Assembly (NCBI RefSeq): GCF_013205055.1
Contig: NZ_JABMLF010000001.1
Location: 930,001-994,000 of the forward strand
Source: Rathayibacter sp. VKM Ac-2856
GTDB taxonomy: Bacteria > Actinomycetota > Actinomycetes > Actinomycetales > Microbacteriaceae
Reading direction: 5' to 3'
DNA: 64,000 nt
Part shown: positions 15,534 through 23,609 of the stretch, one piece after another
Layout of the letters: every line of letters starts with the position of its first letter
Numbering within the stretch: position 1 is the stretch's first letter
Notes under the pieces: model-generated
What the model saw: the letters and a program-made list of their open reading frames with translations, nothing else
Told to the model about the DNA's origin: nothing
Database searches by the model: none
Position numbers and translations under genes: made by a program

Positions 15534-16208
15534 CTAGGCGTCGAAGGCCGCGGGAGGCAGGTCCGTCTCGGCGTCCTCGACGGCGCGGACGATCCGCGCG
15601 GCGACCGACTCCGGCGAGTGCCCCGCGCCGAACCGCGGTGCCGTCCCCGCCAGCGGGTGCTGCGAGAGGGCGGTCTCGGTGTGCCCGGGGCGCGCGTCCA
15701 GCAGCAGGATCCCGGCCTTCTTGTACTCCCGCGCCGACGCCCGGACGAACGAGTGCAGGGCCGCCTTCGAGGCGGAGTACGCCGCGAGCCCGGCGGTCGG
15801 CGCCTCCGCGACCACCCCGCTGATCGTGACCGCGAACGGCCGTCGCTCGGAGGCGGAGAGAGCCGCGAACGCCGCCGTCAGCACGCGGATCGGCGCGAGG
15901 GCGTTCACGTCGACGAGCTCCTCCAGCACCGCCGCGTCGAGCTCGGCCGACGGGCCGAAGGCGACGACGCCGGCGGCGATCACGACGCCGTCCAGCCGTC
16001 CGTGCCGGCGGAGGACCTCGTCGACGAGGCGCTGCGGAGCGTCCTCGCCGAGCAGGTCCGCGACGAGCGGAGCCTCGCCCAGAGCGCCGGCGTCGCGGCC
16101 CGAGCGGACCACTGTCGCGCCGCGCTGCACCAGGTCCTCCGCGATGAGGCGCCCGAGGCCGCCGGAGGCGCCGAGGACGAGGACGACGGAGCCTTCGAAT
16201 CGAGTCAT
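15534..16208 (-). CDS. Short-chain dehydrogenase/reductase
   Basis: The 224-residue classical SDR has the cofactor motif GASGGLGR near residue 13, the strand motif VIAAG (equivalent to NNAG), a serine in TISG and the catalytic YSASK. An arginine after the glycine motif and SGRDAG at the end of strand 2 favour NADP(H). The substrate cannot be told. Start ATG 16208 is preceded by a TAGTCT -10-like box with 6 bases between, suggesting a leaderless transcript. It lies alone, 115 bases downstream of the DUF1877-like gene's start. Confidence 0.9.
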   Translation of the reverse strand: MTRFEGSVVLVLGASGGLGRLIAEDLVQRGATVVRSGRDAGALGEAPLVADLLGEDAPQRLVDEVLRRHGRLDGVVIAAGVVAFGPSAELDAAVLEELVDVNALAPIRVLTAAFAALSASERRPFAVTISGVVAEAPTAGLAAYSASKAALHSFVRASAREYKKAGILLLDARPGHTETALSQHPLAGTAPRFGAGHSPESVAARIVRAVEDAETDLPPAAFDA

Positions 16209-16214
16209 CTCCGA

Positions 16215-16220
16215 AGACTA
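16215..16220 (-). promoter_or_regulatory. -10 box (TAGTCT), leaderless arrangement for the SDR gene
   Basis: TAGTCT on the minus strand ends 6 bases before the ATG at 16208. Confidence 0.5.
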
Positions 16221-16283
16221 GACGGGGGGTCTGGCGCGAATCGCCTCTACCGGGAGGAGGGACCCGTCAATACCGTGGAAGCC

Positions 16284-16496
16284 ATGCCGCGTCCGGAGAC
16301 CTGCGCCGTGCTCCACCGGCTGGTGGAGGTCCTCGAGGACCCCGCCCCGATCAATCCGGGACACGCCCGCCACGTCAGCGGTCTCGTCGCCGACGTCCTC
16401 GACTCCGCTCCGTCGCTCGGCGACTGCGCCGGCGCCCCCGTGCAGCTCGTCGCCTTCGCGACCGAGGACCCGGCGGACGAGGACCCGGCCCTCTGA
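16284..16496 (+). CDS. Small hypothetical protein (70 aa)
   Basis: This short acidic protein has no recognisable domain; it reads as one or two helices (AVLHRLVEVLEDP, HVSGLVADVLDSA) and two cysteines. A strong purine stretch GGAGGAGGGA at about 16253-16261 precedes an in-frame GTG at 16275 (13 bases away) and the ATG at 16284 (22 bases away); the GTG may be the true start, adding three residues. Support is the ribosome-binding site, the codon pattern and a hairpin just after the stop. The gene is divergent from the SDR gene. Confidence 0.5.
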   Translation: MPRPETCAVLHRLVEVLEDPAPINPGHARHVSGLVADVLDSAPSLGDCAGAPVQLVAFATEDPADEDPAL

Positions 16497-16525
16497 GCCG
16501 GACCCGACTCCACTCCACTCCGCAG

Positions 16526-16559
16526 AAGTCGCGGTAGTCGCGGGCGAGTACCGCGACTT
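16526..16559. terminator. Perfect 11-bp inverted repeat, likely terminator
   Basis: AAGTCGCGGTA (16526-16536) is inverted as TACCGCGACTT (16549-16559), with a 12-base loop that itself contains GTCGCGGGCGA. It lies 30 bases past the stop of the small gene and is followed by TT. The repeated GTCGCGGTAGTCGCG phrase suggests a mobile-type hairpin, but only one copy is in the window. Confidence 0.55.
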
Positions 16560-16610
16560 TCGAGTAGTCGGCACGGTCCCGGGCGCGTCAGGGCACTCCG
16601 GCGCCCCTCG

Positions 16611-16616
16611 TAGACT
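16611..16616 (+). promoter_or_regulatory. -10 box (TAGACT) of the DUF2510 gene
   Basis: TAGACTCGA is identical to the sequence upstream of fba at 27742. It places transcription start near 16623, downstream of the ATG at 16619, so it supports the GTG at 16643 as the true start. Confidence 0.5.
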
Positions 16617-16642
16617 CGATGGGCCGAGAGAACGGGGACCCG

Positions 16643-17749
16643 GTGGACGACGAACGCGCCGCACCTGCGGGCTGGTACAGCGACGACGCGCACCCGGGGA
16701 CGATGCGCTGGTGGGACGGCACGGCGTGGACCGACGCCCGCCGCTCGACCGACGACGCGGCACTCCCCGCGGCGGACCGGGCAGCACCCCGCCCGGCGCC
16801 CGCCGCCGCCGAGCACGTCGAGTACCGCCTGCCGAACGCCGCCGGCGCCCCGACCGTCGACGCCACCGACGAGGCCGAGCGGATCGAGGAGATCGCCGCC
16901 GTCGCGGCCCGTCCCCTGCGCATCGGCGAGGTGTCGGACCAGCTCCTCGACGTCGTCCTCGTCCCCGAGCCCGACCACCCGACCGGCACCCCCGCCGTCT
17001 CCGTCCGCGCCGGCGGACGGGTGATCGGCTACCTCCCCGACGCCTACCGCACCGCGCCCGAGCGCACAGCACTCGACCGCGTGGTCGCCAGCGGCGCCGC
17101 CCCCACCACGACCGCCCGCCTGCGCGTGGAGCGGACGGAGGAGGGCCTGCGCGCCTCGGTCAAGGTGGCCCTGGTCGCCCCCGAGCTGCTCGTCCCGCTC
17201 AACGCGCCACCGGAGTCCCGCTACTCGATCCTCCCCTGGGGCCGCGCCCTGCAGGTGCAGCGCGAGGACGAGCACTTCGTGCGCCTGGCCGGGGTCGTCC
17301 CCGCCGGCGGCCGCGGCCTCCTCCTCGTGACGCTGCACCTCGTCGGCGGTCTCGTCGAGGTGCGCCTGGACGGCGATCGCGTCGGCGAGCTGACCACGGC
17401 GACGTCCGAGCAGTTCGCGCCCACGCTCCGGCACCTCGCCGGCCTCGGCCTGACCGCGGTCGCCTATTGCGCCATCCAGGGCTCGCCGCTGAAGGCCGAG
17501 CTGACTCTCCAGGCCGCCCGCGCCGCCGAGCTCCCCGCGAACTGGGTCGACGGCCGCCCGGTGACCCTCCCCCGCCTGATCCCGGGCGCCACCGAGGCCC
17601 CGCCCGCCTACGTCGCGCCGCTGCGGCCGACCCCGCTCACCTCGGAGGCCGCCGCCCGCTCGGTCCGGAAGACCGTCGCCTGGGTGGTCGTCGGCGTCTG
17701 CACGCTGGTCGGCCTCTCCAGCTGGATCATCGGCGACGTCCTGAACTGA
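16643..17749 (+). CDS. DUF2510-containing tail-anchored membrane protein
   Basis: The N-terminus has the short DUF2510 motif PAGWYSDDAHPGTMRWWDGTAWT, a likely protein-binding element frequent in actinobacterial membrane proteins. A proline/alanine linker follows, then about 220 residues of mixed strands, and one C-terminal membrane segment (WVVVGVCTLVGLSSWIIG) that ends the protein. The bulk should be cytosolic and anchored at its C-terminus. The GTG at 16643 is chosen because the TAGACT -10 box and an AGAACGGGGA site precede it; the ATG at 16619 is the alternative and would add 8 residues. Function unknown. Confidence 0.82.
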   Translation: MDDERAAPAGWYSDDAHPGTMRWWDGTAWTDARRSTDDAALPAADRAAPRPAPAAAEHVEYRLPNAAGAPTVDATDEAERIEEIAAVAARPLRIGEVSDQLLDVVLVPEPDHPTGTPAVSVRAGGRVIGYLPDAYRTAPERTALDRVVASGAAPTTTARLRVERTEEGLRASVKVALVAPELLVPLNAPPESRYSILPWGRALQVQREDEHFVRLAGVVPAGGRGLLLVTLHLVGGLVEVRLDGDRVGELTTATSEQFAPTLRHLAGLGLTAVAYCAIQGSPLKAELTLQAARAAELPANWVDGRPVTLPRLIPGATEAPPAYVAPLRPTPLTSEAAARSVRKTVAWVVVGVCTLVGLSSWIIGDVLN

Positions 17750-17765
17750 CCCGACGGAACACGGG

Positions 17766-18010
17766 CTACTCGACGGCCCGCGTCCACGATCCGAGCACGC
17801 TCGCCGTCTCCTCTGCAGTGACCGGGCCGGTGGCGACGCCGACGACGAGGTCGTACGCGTCGTCCTCCGGGGCGTCGAGTTCGAGTCCGTTGAGCCCGAG
17901 GAAGACGACGACGGGCATCCAGCCGAGCCGAGGAGACCACGATCGCGGGTGGGTGGCACCCCGGATCGTAGGGCCGAAGCGAGCAGGTCCTCGAGCCGCA
18001 GACATCGCAC
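17766..18010 (-). pseudogene. Doc (death-on-curing) toxin remnant, internally deleted
   Basis: From the GTG at 18010 one frame reads a Doc-type N-terminus (LRLEDLLASAL, then TRDRGLLGSA). A second frame supplies the Doc C-terminus (RLGWMPVVVFLGLNGLELD, then EDDAYDLVVGVATG) and stops at 17766. The two join at a TCGGCTCGGCTGG sequence near 17925, and the catalytic core with the HPFxxGNKR motif is gone. Doc toxins phosphorylate EF-Tu; this copy cannot. A gene-finder might call 17766-18026 as an 86-residue protein, but its first 30 residues would be out of the Doc frame. It sits 22 bases after the antitoxin gene, the expected order. Confidence 0.75.
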
Positions 18011-18032
18011 CTGTCGCGAGTCCCACGCCGAA

Positions 18033-18236
18033 CTACTCAGCGAGTCGATCGAGCAGAGCCGCGTACCGCGCTCGCCCACGGGCGGACAGCGCAGTGACGT
18101 CGTCGCGGTGCGCGCGTCGATCGGCTGCCTCGAGGGTGGCGCGCACCGCCGCCTCCTGCTTGCCGATCCCCTGCGCCTCCGTCGGCCCAGTCGGAGAACT
18201 GTCCTGCGCGTCGGTCGGTCCAAGAGTCATGGCCAT
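18033..18236 (-). CDS. Antitoxin of a Doc-type toxin-antitoxin pair (ribbon-helix-helix-like)
   Basis: The small protein (67 residues from ATG 18236) has the C-terminal pattern GIGKQEAAVRATLEAADRR, then RARYAALLDRLAE, resembling the short RHH antitoxins that precede doc genes in actinobacteria. The N-terminal DNA-binding strand region (MAMTLGPTDAQD) looks slightly degenerate. Starts at 18239 (GTG), 18236 and 18230 (ATG) are all in frame. Its toxin partner just downstream is deleted, so it is an orphan that may persist as a repressor or simply be decaying. Family assignment is from pattern memory. Confidence 0.6.
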   Translation of the reverse strand: MAMTLGPTDAQDSSPTGPTEAQGIGKQEAAVRATLEAADRRAHRDDVTALSARGRARYAALLDRLAE

Positions 18237-18326
18237 CACCTGATAATACCGAGGTGAGATCGCGCGCGCAGGGAAGTGCGCGATCCGCGAGCAACCGAGA
18301 TCACCCGAACCCGAGAAGAAGAGACG

Positions 18327-21300
18327 TCAGCTCTGGCGATCGGTGTCGACAGACAGATGTCCAGCGAGCTCGCGGAAGTAGTCGTGCCCTCGCCACGCGT
18401 CGCGGTCGCCGATGACGAACAGTCGACGGCTGGCTCGACTGGCCGCGACGTTCACGAGGTTGACGGAGGAGGCGGCCCACGCGCGAGCCCCTGGCGAGCT
18501 CGGATCCCCGCCCAGGACCAGGAACACCACGGGCGCCTCCCTCCCCTGCGCCGTGTGGATCGTGCCCGCCGTGAGACCCGGATACTGCGTGGACAGCGCA
18601 GAGAGCCGATCGGCGACAGCGCGGAACGGCGAGATCGCGATCACCTGGCTCGGAGGGATCCCGAGCCCCTTGAGATACGACAGACCGCTCTCGAGGCGCG
18701 CGATCTGATTCTCCTGGAGATGTGTTCCCGGTGTCGGAGCCGCTTCGTCGATCCACCGGCTCGTGACGACGCGTGGGCCGGCTTCACTGTCGAAGAGATC
18801 GGGCTTCTCAGGGTGAGTGAGGTCGCGCTTCACGCCGTTCACCATGATGCCGCCGTAGGCGATCGCGTTGCAGAGGCTGAACATCGGGTCGTCGCAGCGG
18901 CGGTGCACGGTGAGCGGTGCACTCACCCACACCTGACGATCGGCCTGCGTGAGTGTCGTGCCGTGCAAGGAGACCCTGTCGGCCAGGGTCTGCACCGACG
19001 CCTGCGGAGGAATCCAGGTGTCGTCCAAGCCGAACGCGGAGGCGATGTCGCGCTGAGCCTTCCGCGGCATCGTCACGACGGGCTGGAGCTGGAGGGGATC
19101 ACCGACCACGACGACTCGGCGCGCCCGCCAGATCGCTCCTGCGGCGTACTGCGGGCAGGCCTGGCCTGCCTCGTCGATGAGGAGCCAGCCGATGCTCTCC
19201 TGACCGACGTCGCCGAACATCCGCCCGAGCGAGGCGAACGTCGTCGAGACCAGCGGGACGACGAGGAAGAAGAGCTGCCAGGCCGCCCGCCGCTTGGCCG
19301 GCTCGAGCCCGCGCGGCCCTCCGCCCACGACGATGTCGAGCGCCGCCCGCAGCCCGGGGATCATCTCGGCCGCCGTGTTCGCGAGGAGATCCCTGTGGAG
19401 GTCCAGTGCAGCGAGGAAGAGATCGGACCGGGCTTCGTCCAGCACCGGGTCGAGCCAGGGGGCGCGCATCTCTCGGGCGTTCCCGGTCCACGCCTCGCCC
19501 GGGTACCCGGCACCGACCTGCTCCTCGTCGGCGGCGAGCTGCTGCCTCAGCCGGGCGAGGGACTCCGTCGCCTGCGCCCGCTCACGCCGAGCGCTCGCGA
19601 GGTCGCGGTCGAGCCGCTCTCCGCGGTCGTCGATCCCGGCGAGCAGGGATCGTTCCTCGTCGCGGGCGGCGCTCGCCGCACGGGCCGAGGCCTCGACCGG
19701 AGTCAGTTCTCTTCGCCAGTCGCGTCGTGACCGACCGAGGGACATGATCGTCGCGAGCACACCGGGCCTCCGGGCACGGATGCGCTCCCGGGCGACCTCG
19801 ATGCTCGCGAGGAGAGCGCTCGCACCATCGACAGCGGCTTCGCGGGCGATCCGCTCCTCTTTCGCAGCGTCGAGGCGGGACCGGAGCGATGTGACGATCT
19901 CCGCGATCCGGTTCTGCTCCTCCACCGCGCGGGGAAGCGTCGAGTGGCGTGCCTGCTGCTCCCGCCGTTGTTCGAGCAGCGCCTCGACGCGCCGCTCCGC
20001 CTCCGCGAAAGCGTCCCGCGCAGCCTTCCACGAGCGAGGCGGGCCGGCGCCGTCGCGCCACTCCTTGAGCAACGCCAGCATGCCGCCGGCCGCGTCCGGT
20101 TCGTAGGCACCGCTCGCCGAGCCCCTTCCGCCGAACCAGAAGGCCGACTGGAACGCGCTGCGATTGCGCTTGTTGCCGAGTCGTGCCGCCACCAGGCCCC
20201 ACGCATCGACAGCCTCATCACCGTCGCTCCGGGACGTGGAAGCAGCGAGCACCTCTCTAGCGATGTCGGCGAAGTAGTCCGCCTCTTCGCTCCACGGGCG
20301 GTCGATCGCCGTTCGCGCCGGGATCTCCGCCGTCACGTTCTCCACGGCCGCGTTGTTGGCGGAGGCGACGACCATCTCGTAGCCGGTCAACTCCGGCCGC
20401 ACCTCCCGCACGATGCGCGTGCGGCCGTCACCGGCCTTCCAGCAATGAGTCTTCGGACCGAACGCGTCCTCCGCTCGCTCGAGGGCGGCGAGGCGGCGGG
20501 CCCGCTCGACGACGTTGCCCGCCAGTATGTCGCGGAGCATCGTCGTCTTGCCCGTGCCGGGCGGTCCGTTCACGCCCATCAGTCCGCGTCCGGGCCCGAG
20601 ATCGACCAGTGCCCGGTTCACCGCGAACTGCTGACGCAGGGAGAGACCGTGCTCGGGCGTGGACGGCCAGCGCCCGAGCGGAAGCCGCTCGACGACGACG
20701 CCGTCCTCGGTCGCCGCGTCGTCGAGCATGACATCGACGCGGGAGCTCTCGTCGAGCCGGCCCCCGCTCGTCAGATACTCGGTCAGCGCCTCGCCGCCGT
20801 GCCCCTTCGCGACCGCGGCGCGGACGGCCGCGAGGTCGTCGAGGAACAGGCTGTTGAGGAAGTCGATGTCAGCCGGGTCGTCCTGGCGCCGGACGGAGAC
20901 GGCGACGGACTGGATGACCGCGACGGGCGTGGCGAGCTCCGGCCTTCCGCTCACCCCCTCCATCTCATGAGCGAGCCGTGTCAGCGCGGTCAGCGATTCG
21001 GAGTCCTGTGCGGGGGCGGCGTCGCCACGACCGCCCGGGCGCCCGCCCTCGTGCTCGTCCACCGCCTCTCGGAACGCCTTCACCGCCTCGGGGAAGCCCG
21101 CTGCCCACTCCGGATCATCGATGCCGTGTGTCCCGATCCGCCCGACCGCCCACAGCGCGGATGAGAGGACCGCGGAGTCGACCGCCAGAACGCCGTCGGC
21201 ACCCACGAGAAGGCCGGCCGCAGCGCTACGGCCCGCCGACCGTTCGTCGTACGCGTCCGTGTCCTCCCCGAACGCGCGCTGAAGGCTGTCGTACGTCGAT

Positions 21301-21536
21301 TCGAGGTCGTAGACGCCCAGGTACACCGTGTGTCGCCACGCACGCTCGGACCCGCCCACTCGCCGCGGAGTCGGCAGTACCTTCCACGGCAGCGGATCTC
21401 CCGGCCGCCACTCGATCACCTGCCTGTCGGCCGCCCCCGCTGCACGAGGTGTCGGCCGCGGCACGCTCTGCGGACTGAACAGCTCGAGGAGCCACCAGAA
21501 ACGCAGGATCCGCTGTCGTTCTTCACCGCTGCTCAT
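18327..21536 (-). CDS. SF1 (Upf1/Dna2-like) helicase with inserted coiled coil
   Basis: This 1069-residue protein has helicase superfamily 1 motifs split by a long insertion: Walker A GPPGTGKTT near 322, a Q-motif-like RQQFAVNRAL just before it, Walker B LLIDEAGQA near 782, motif III GDPLQLQPVV near 812, and C-terminal motifs TIHTAQGREA near 1000 and VNVAASRASRRL near 1035. Residues 500-720 are Arg/Glu/Ala-rich and read as coiled coil. The N-terminal 300 residues match nothing I know. No nuclease motif is visible. Many stand-alone helicases of this type lie in defence islands, and this one sits beside a toxin-antitoxin remnant and small unknown genes; a defence role is inference only. Confidence 0.88.
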   Translation of the reverse strand: MSSGEERQRILRFWWLLELFSPQSVPRPTPRAAGAADRQVIEWRPGDPLPWKVLPTPRRVGGSERAWRHTVYLGVYDLESTYDSLQRAFGEDTDAYDERSAGRSAAAGLLVGADGVLAVDSAVLSSALWAVGRIGTHGIDDPEWAAGFPEAVKAFREAVDEHEGGRPGGRGDAAPAQDSESLTALTRLAHEMEGVSGRPELATPVAVIQSVAVSVRRQDDPADIDFLNSLFLDDLAAVRAAVAKGHGGEALTEYLTSGGRLDESSRVDVMLDDAATEDGVVVERLPLGRWPSTPEHGLSLRQQFAVNRALVDLGPGRGLMGVNGPPGTGKTTMLRDILAGNVVERARRLAALERAEDAFGPKTHCWKAGDGRTRIVREVRPELTGYEMVVASANNAAVENVTAEIPARTAIDRPWSEEADYFADIAREVLAASTSRSDGDEAVDAWGLVAARLGNKRNRSAFQSAFWFGGRGSASGAYEPDAAGGMLALLKEWRDGAGPPRSWKAARDAFAEAERRVEALLEQRREQQARHSTLPRAVEEQNRIAEIVTSLRSRLDAAKEERIAREAAVDGASALLASIEVARERIRARRPGVLATIMSLGRSRRDWRRELTPVEASARAASAARDEERSLLAGIDDRGERLDRDLASARRERAQATESLARLRQQLAADEEQVGAGYPGEAWTGNAREMRAPWLDPVLDEARSDLFLAALDLHRDLLANTAAEMIPGLRAALDIVVGGGPRGLEPAKRRAAWQLFFLVVPLVSTTFASLGRMFGDVGQESIGWLLIDEAGQACPQYAAGAIWRARRVVVVGDPLQLQPVVTMPRKAQRDIASAFGLDDTWIPPQASVQTLADRVSLHGTTLTQADRQVWVSAPLTVHRRCDDPMFSLCNAIAYGGIMVNGVKRDLTHPEKPDLFDSEAGPRVVTSRWIDEAAPTPGTHLQENQIARLESGLSYLKGLGIPPSQVIAISPFRAVADRLSALSTQYPGLTAGTIHTAQGREAPVVFLVLGGDPSSPGARAWAASSVNLVNVAASRASRRLFVIGDRDAWRGHDYFRELAGHLSVDTDRQS

Positions 21537-21614
21537 CGCACGCGTCCCCCTGAATCGCGGCTTCGGACGCCCGTCGCGTCAGAACCACCCCGCACCGACG
21601 ACGACAGACCGTTT

Positions 21615-21640
21615 CCGCCCGGGCAGGTGCGCCCGGGCGG
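21615..21640. terminator. GC-rich hairpin upstream of the helicase gene
   Basis: CCGCCCGGGC (21615-21624) is perfectly inverted as GCCCGGGCGG (21631-21640) around a 6-base loop. With the hairpin at 21666-21689 it separates the two small genes from the helicase gene. No T-run follows on the minus strand. Confidence 0.5.
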
Positions 21641-21665
21641 TCGCGCGTCTCGGACGACGAGTGGT

Positions 21666-21689
21666 CGCCGTGTTCACAAGAACACGGCG
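21666..21689 (-). terminator. Hairpin just after the small-gene pair
   Basis: CGCCGTGTTC (21666-21675) and GAACACGGCG (21680-21689) form a perfect 10-bp stem with a 4-base ACAA loop, 6 bases past the stop of the 108-residue gene. It probably ends that transcript. Confidence 0.6.
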
Positions 21690-21695
21690 GAGGAC

Positions 21696-22022
21696 TCAGA
21701 CCACCGCGGGCGCCTCGACGCTGTCACGGCGCATCTCCTCGACACGCACTGTCGGCCAGCCCGGCGTCCCCAGCGACGCGGCGTGCGATGCGGCGCGGAC
21801 GAGAGCCAGGGCCCAGGTGAGCGGATCACTCGTGTCGTCCTCGTCATCGACAGGGATCTCGAAGACGAGGGAGCGTGTCGACGCCGAGCCCGAGATCGCG
21901 ACTCCGAGACCGCCTTCAAGGCGGGACATCTCGGTGGCCACGCTGCAGATCGCGTCATCGAACTCAGACTCCTCAGCTGCTCCGATGACGATGCAGCTCA
22001 CTTCCACGTAGCCCTGCATCAT
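21696..22022 (-). CDS. Hypothetical protein (108 aa), second gene of a coupled pair
   Basis: This acidic soluble protein reads MMQGYVEVSCIVIGAAEES at the start, then a strand-rich middle (GLGVAISG, RSLVFEIPVDDED) and a helix (PLTWALALVRAASHAA). I do not recognise it. ATG 22022 is chosen because GAGGAGGAAG ends 6 bases upstream, a near-ideal ribosome-binding site inside the previous gene, and because it overlaps that gene's stop as ATGA. A longer frame to 22046 has no such support. The small size, acidity and coupling to another small gene would fit an immunity- or antitoxin-like partner, but nothing proves it. Confidence 0.72.
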   Translation of the reverse strand: MMQGYVEVSCIVIGAAEESEFDDAICSVATEMSRLEGGLGVAISGSASTRSLVFEIPVDDEDDTSDPLTWALALVRAASHAASLGTPGWPTVRVEEMRRDSVEAPAVV

Positions 22023-22249
22023 CGGTCTTCCTCCTCGGTCGTACACGAGTACTTTTCCACCGACCGTCGTCGGATCTCAATCATCGGTCGGATCTCGGCC
22101 ACGTTCTGCACGAGTTCACGGTGCCCGCAGGTCCCACCGCACCGACCGAGGAAGTGAGCGTCGCCGAGTACGACCGACCACCCGATGCTCTCCAACCACT
22201 GAAGGAACTGCTCGGCACGGGCATCCGGATGCGGTGGTCTCCCCGGCAC
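22019..22249 (-). CDS. Hypothetical protein (76 aa), first gene of a coupled pair
   Basis: From the GTG at 22249 (AGGGGA 5 bases upstream) this 76-residue protein has an aromatic helix FLQWLESIGWSVVLG, a histidine-cysteine cluster HFLGRCGGTCGHRELV and a basic C-terminal stretch EIRRRSVEKYSC. The paired cysteines and histidines could bind a metal, though the spacing matches no zinc finger I know. The stop overlaps the next ATG (ATGA), so the two genes are translated together. Codon choice here is less biased to G/C at third positions than in the surrounding housekeeping genes. Function unknown. Confidence 0.65.
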   Translation of the reverse strand: MPGRPPHPDARAEQFLQWLESIGWSVVLGDAHFLGRCGGTCGHRELVQNVAEIRPMIEIRRRSVEKYSCTTEEEDR

Positions 22250-22434
22250 GTCTTCCCCTCGTGTCGCACGGCGTTGCCCGAGTATGTCAGAGCTGGATCG
22301 TGGAGGAATGCCCGGCACCGACGCTGGCGCGCCATCCGACCTCGTCACCAGCGATTCGCGCCGAGCAGACCCGTACTTCCAGGCGCCTGCGCTGCGCGGT
22401 CCCCCCGCCGCCCGGCTCGCAGAGGAGAACCGCG

Positions 22435-23508
22435 TCACACGTTGAAGCGGAACTCCACCACGTCGCCGTCCTGCATGACGTAGTCCTTGCCCTCGATGCG
22501 GGCCTTGCCCTTGGCGCGGGCCTCGGCGATCGAGCCGGTCTCGACGAGGTCGTCGAACGAGATGATCTCGGCCTTGATGAAGCCCTTCTGGAAGTCGGTG
22601 TGGATCACGCCGGCCGCCTGCGGAGCGGTCCAGCCCTTGCCGATCGTCCAGGCGCGCGTCTCCTTCGGGCCCGCCGTGAGGTAGGTCTGCAGGCCCAGGG
22701 TGTCGAAGCCGATGGTCGCGAGCTGGTTGAGGCCCGACTCGGTCTGGCCGGTGGACTCGAGCATCTCGGCGGCGTCCGCCTCGTCGAGGTCGATCAGCTC
22801 GGACTCGATCTTGGCGTCGAGGAAGATCGCGTGCGCGGGGGCGACCAGCGCGGCCAGCTCGGCCTTGCGCGCCTCGTCGGTCAGCACCGCCTCGTCGACG
22901 TTGAAGACGTAGATGAAGGGCTTCGCGGTCAGCAGGCCGAGCTCGCGGATCGGCTCGAGCTCGATCGAGGACGCGGAGAGCGGCTTGCCGGTGTCGAGGA
23001 ACTCGCGGGCCTTCTTCGCCGTCTCGAGGACGATCGGCTCGATCTTCTTCCCCTTGAGCTCCTTCTCGTACCGCGCCTCGGCCTTCTCGAGGGTCTGCAG
23101 GTCCGCGAGGACGAGCTCGGTGTTGATGGTCTCCATGTCGCTGGCGGCGTCGACCTTGCCGTCGACGTGCACGACGTCGGCGTCCTCGAAGCCGCGGATG
23201 ACCTGCGCGATGGCGTCGGCCTCGCGGATGTTGGCGAGGAACTTGTTGCCCAGGCCCTCGCCCTCCGAGGCACCGCGGACGATGCCGGCGATGTCGACGA
23301 AGGAGACGGGGGCGGGGAGGATCCGCTCCGAGCCGAAGATGCCGGCGAGCACCTCGAGGCGGGAGTCGGGCAGGTTCACGACTCCGACGTTGGGCTCGAT
23401 CGTCGCGAACGGGTAGTTCGCGGCGAGCACCGTGTTCTTGGTCAGCGCGTTGAAGAGCGTCGACTTGCCGACGTTGGGGAGTCCGACGATTGCGATAGTG
23501 AGAGCCAC
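22435..23508 (-). CDS. ychF: Redox-regulated ATPase/GTPase YchF (OBG family)
   Basis: This universal Obg-family P-loop protein binds ATP in preference to GTP and associates with ribosomes. The G1 motif GLPNVGKST is at the extreme N-terminus, followed by the switch DIAGIVRGASEGEGLG and the family-typical helical insertion, then a C-terminal TGS domain ending FQKGFIKAE and VVEFRFNV. Length (357 residues) is usual. GTG 23508 is preferred because AGGATGG sits 6 bases before it; the ATG at 23514 overlaps that site and would add two residues. It is single and divergent from the exonuclease gene. Confidence 0.96.
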   Translation of the reverse strand: MALTIAIVGLPNVGKSTLFNALTKNTVLAANYPFATIEPNVGVVNLPDSRLEVLAGIFGSERILPAPVSFVDIAGIVRGASEGEGLGNKFLANIREADAIAQVIRGFEDADVVHVDGKVDAASDMETINTELVLADLQTLEKAEARYEKELKGKKIEPIVLETAKKAREFLDTGKPLSASSIELEPIRELGLLTAKPFIYVFNVDEAVLTDEARKAELAALVAPAHAIFLDAKIESELIDLDEADAAEMLESTGQTESGLNQLATIGFDTLGLQTYLTAGPKETRAWTIGKGWTAPQAAGVIHTDFQKGFIKAEIISFDDLVETGSIAEARAKGKARIEGKDYVMQDGDVVEFRFNV

Positions 23509-23609
23509 GGGCATCCATCCTACGGCGTGGTCGCGGGGGCCCGGGCGTGGGCCGCGGGGGCGCCGCGTGCCGCTCCGGGCGGCGTCGGAGGTGCGTGAGA
23601 GGCTGGAGC

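Noticed and set aside
17766-18026. An intact 86-residue protein gene
   Set aside because: Its first 30 residues are out of frame with the Doc N-terminus encoded by the same DNA; it is better read as a deleted doc gene.
18327-21536. Mokosh or similar named defence system
   Set aside because: No phospholipase-D nuclease motif or second subunit is present; only the generic SF1 helicase motifs are shared.
22081-22335. 84-residue frame overlapping the small gene pair
   Set aside because: It is out of frame with the 76-residue gene, which has a ribosome-binding site, a coupled stop and better protein-like composition.
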